Source: Acanthacorydalis orientalis (lineage: Eukaryota; Arthropoda; Insecta; Megaloptera; Corydalidae). Taken from it: a stretch of 64,000 bases of DNA. Made by a program: the position numbers and the translations under genes. Where the stretch lies: positions 597,501-661,500 of the forward strand of contig CM068325.1 in the NCBI GenBank assembly GCA_034766995.1, in the 5' to 3' direction. How positions within the stretch are numbered: position 1 is the first letter of the stretch; every line of letters starts with the position of its first letter. The notes beneath the pieces are model-generated. The model had not been told where the DNA came from. It worked only from the letters and a program-made list of their open reading frames with translations, and did not search any database. Positions 62,901 to 64,000 of this stretch are shown piece after piece.

Positions 62901-64000
62901 GCTATTTCAGTGATAATATCACAGAATTTACCAAAAATGTATACATATTTGGTGTTATTTCAGTCAAAATAAGTTAGTTCTATATAAAAGTTGCAACATT
63001 TTTCGTCAAATATCGAGTCTGGTCGTTGAAAATCACGTTTATATGAAAAATATCGCAATTTCAAGCGACAAAAACGCTACTTCAGTGATAATATCACAGA
63101 ATTTATCAAAAATGTACACATATTTCGTGTTATTTCAGTAAAAGTATGTCAGTTCTATATAAAAGTTGCAATATTTTTGAACAATTCTCGAGTCTGGTCG
63201 TTGAAAATCACGTTTATATGAAAAATATCGCAATTTCAAGCGACAAAAACGCTATTTCAGTGATAATATCACAGAATTTACCAAAAATGTATACATATTT
63301 GGTGTTATTTCAGTCAAAATAAGTTAGTTCTATATAAAAGTTGCAACATTTTTCGTCAAATATCGAGTCTGGTCGTTGAAAATCACGTTTATATGAAAAA
63401 TATCGCAATTTCAAGCGACAAAAACGCTACTTCAGTGATAATATCACAGAATTTATCAAAAATGTACACATATTTCGTGTTATTTCAGTAAAAGTATGTC
63501 AGTTCTATATAAAAGTTGCAATATTTTTGAACAATTCTCGAGTCTGGTCGTTGAAAATCACGTTTATATGAAAAATATCGCAATTTCAAGCGACAAAAAC
63601 GCTATTTCAGTGATAATATCACAGAATTTATCAAAAATGTACACATATTTCGTGTTATTTCAGTAAAAGTATGTCAGTTCTATATAAAAGTTGCAATATT
63701 TTTGAACAATTCTCGAGTCTGGTCGTTGAAAATCACGTTTATATGAAAAATATCGCAATTTCAAGCGACAAAAACGCTATTTCAGTGATAATATCACAGA
63801 ATTTATCAAAAATGTACACATATTTCGTGTTATTTCAGTCAAGTATGTCAGTTCTATATAAAAGTTGCAATATTTTTGAACAATTCTCGAGTCTGGTCGT
63901 TGAAAATCACGTTTATATGAAAAATATCGCAATTTCAAGCGACAAAAACGCTATTTCAGTGATAATATCACAGAATTTATCAAAAATGTATACATACTTG
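29941..64000. repeat. 175-bp satellite, family B, homogeneous higher-order array
   Basis: About 194 monomers reaching the window end, marked by gagtctggtcgttg every 175 bp. Three main types occur. Type 1 has gtacacatatttc, agtaaaagtatgtcag and gaacaattctc. Type 2 has gtatacatatttggtg, gtcaaaataagttag and cgtcaaatatc. Type 2' has ttttatataaaag in place of ttctatataaaag, often with catgtttcgtg. Near the left end they recur mainly as a 525-bp trimer (2, 2', 1). Further right, dimers and runs of type 1 are common. Open frames of 60-85 codons here repeat at multiples of 175 bp and are not genes. No other element interrupts the array. Confidence 0.97.

Noticed and set aside
29790..64000. Repeated open frames of 60-85 codons on both strands of the satellite, as possible small proteins
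   Set aside because: They recur at multiples of 175 bp, are read straight from the monomer, and are interrupted in most monomers. They follow from the repeat, not from coding constraint.
29941..64000. CRISPR-like array (regular repeats)
   Set aside because: The repeats are contiguous 175-bp monomers with no unique spacers, in a eukaryotic context.

Overview
The window looks like a piece of an insect nuclear genome. Hymenoptera is my best guess, from the kinds of mariner and Jockey-like elements present, but the order cannot be settled from sequence alone. It is AT-rich, with short introns and good GT/AG splice signals where exons can be guessed. It is dominated by transposable-element remains and a very large satellite array. 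There are no rRNA, tRNA, CRISPR or bacterial-type operon features.

Layout. 1-2015: a foldback element with imperfect terminal inverted repeats of about 400 bp, split by a 5'-truncated LINE (434-1438) that has a 12-bp target duplication. 2016-9125: mostly non-coding, with a possible spliced gene remnant (3066-3670), two perfect hairpins (3926-3958 and 4116-4178) and a TA microsatellite. 9127-10480: a decayed Helitron/Pif1 helicase. 11030-15766, minus strand: the one substantial host-type gene. It is a STAND NTPase of about 1,530 codons with an N-terminal PD-(D/E)XK nuclease-like region, a central NACHT NTPase and a C-terminal ankyrin array, interrupted by one frameshift. 16250-16995: a decayed IS630/Tc1/mariner-type transposase. 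17947-20155: two different mariner elements almost touching each other.

20158-64000: a 175-bp satellite. Its left part (family A, 20158-20964 and 26516-29940) is diverged and interrupted by a probable solo LTR (20965-26515), which itself carries a nearly full-length Jockey-like LINE (21339-26220, minus strand). From 29941 to the window end the array (family B) is homogeneous and free of insertions. It is built from higher-order repeats of two to three monomer types, and its phase shifts by only 1 bp over 192 monomers. This passage from an old, insertion-rich monomeric edge to a homogeneous core resembles the border of a centromeric or pericentromeric satellite.

The most interesting gene is the nuclease-NACHT-ankyrin protein. 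It has the domain order of bacterial antiviral STAND proteins rather than that of vertebrate NLRs, with a 210-bp internal ankyrin unit repeated almost identically. No other gene in the window appears to work with it. The remaining coding sequence belongs to mobile elements.
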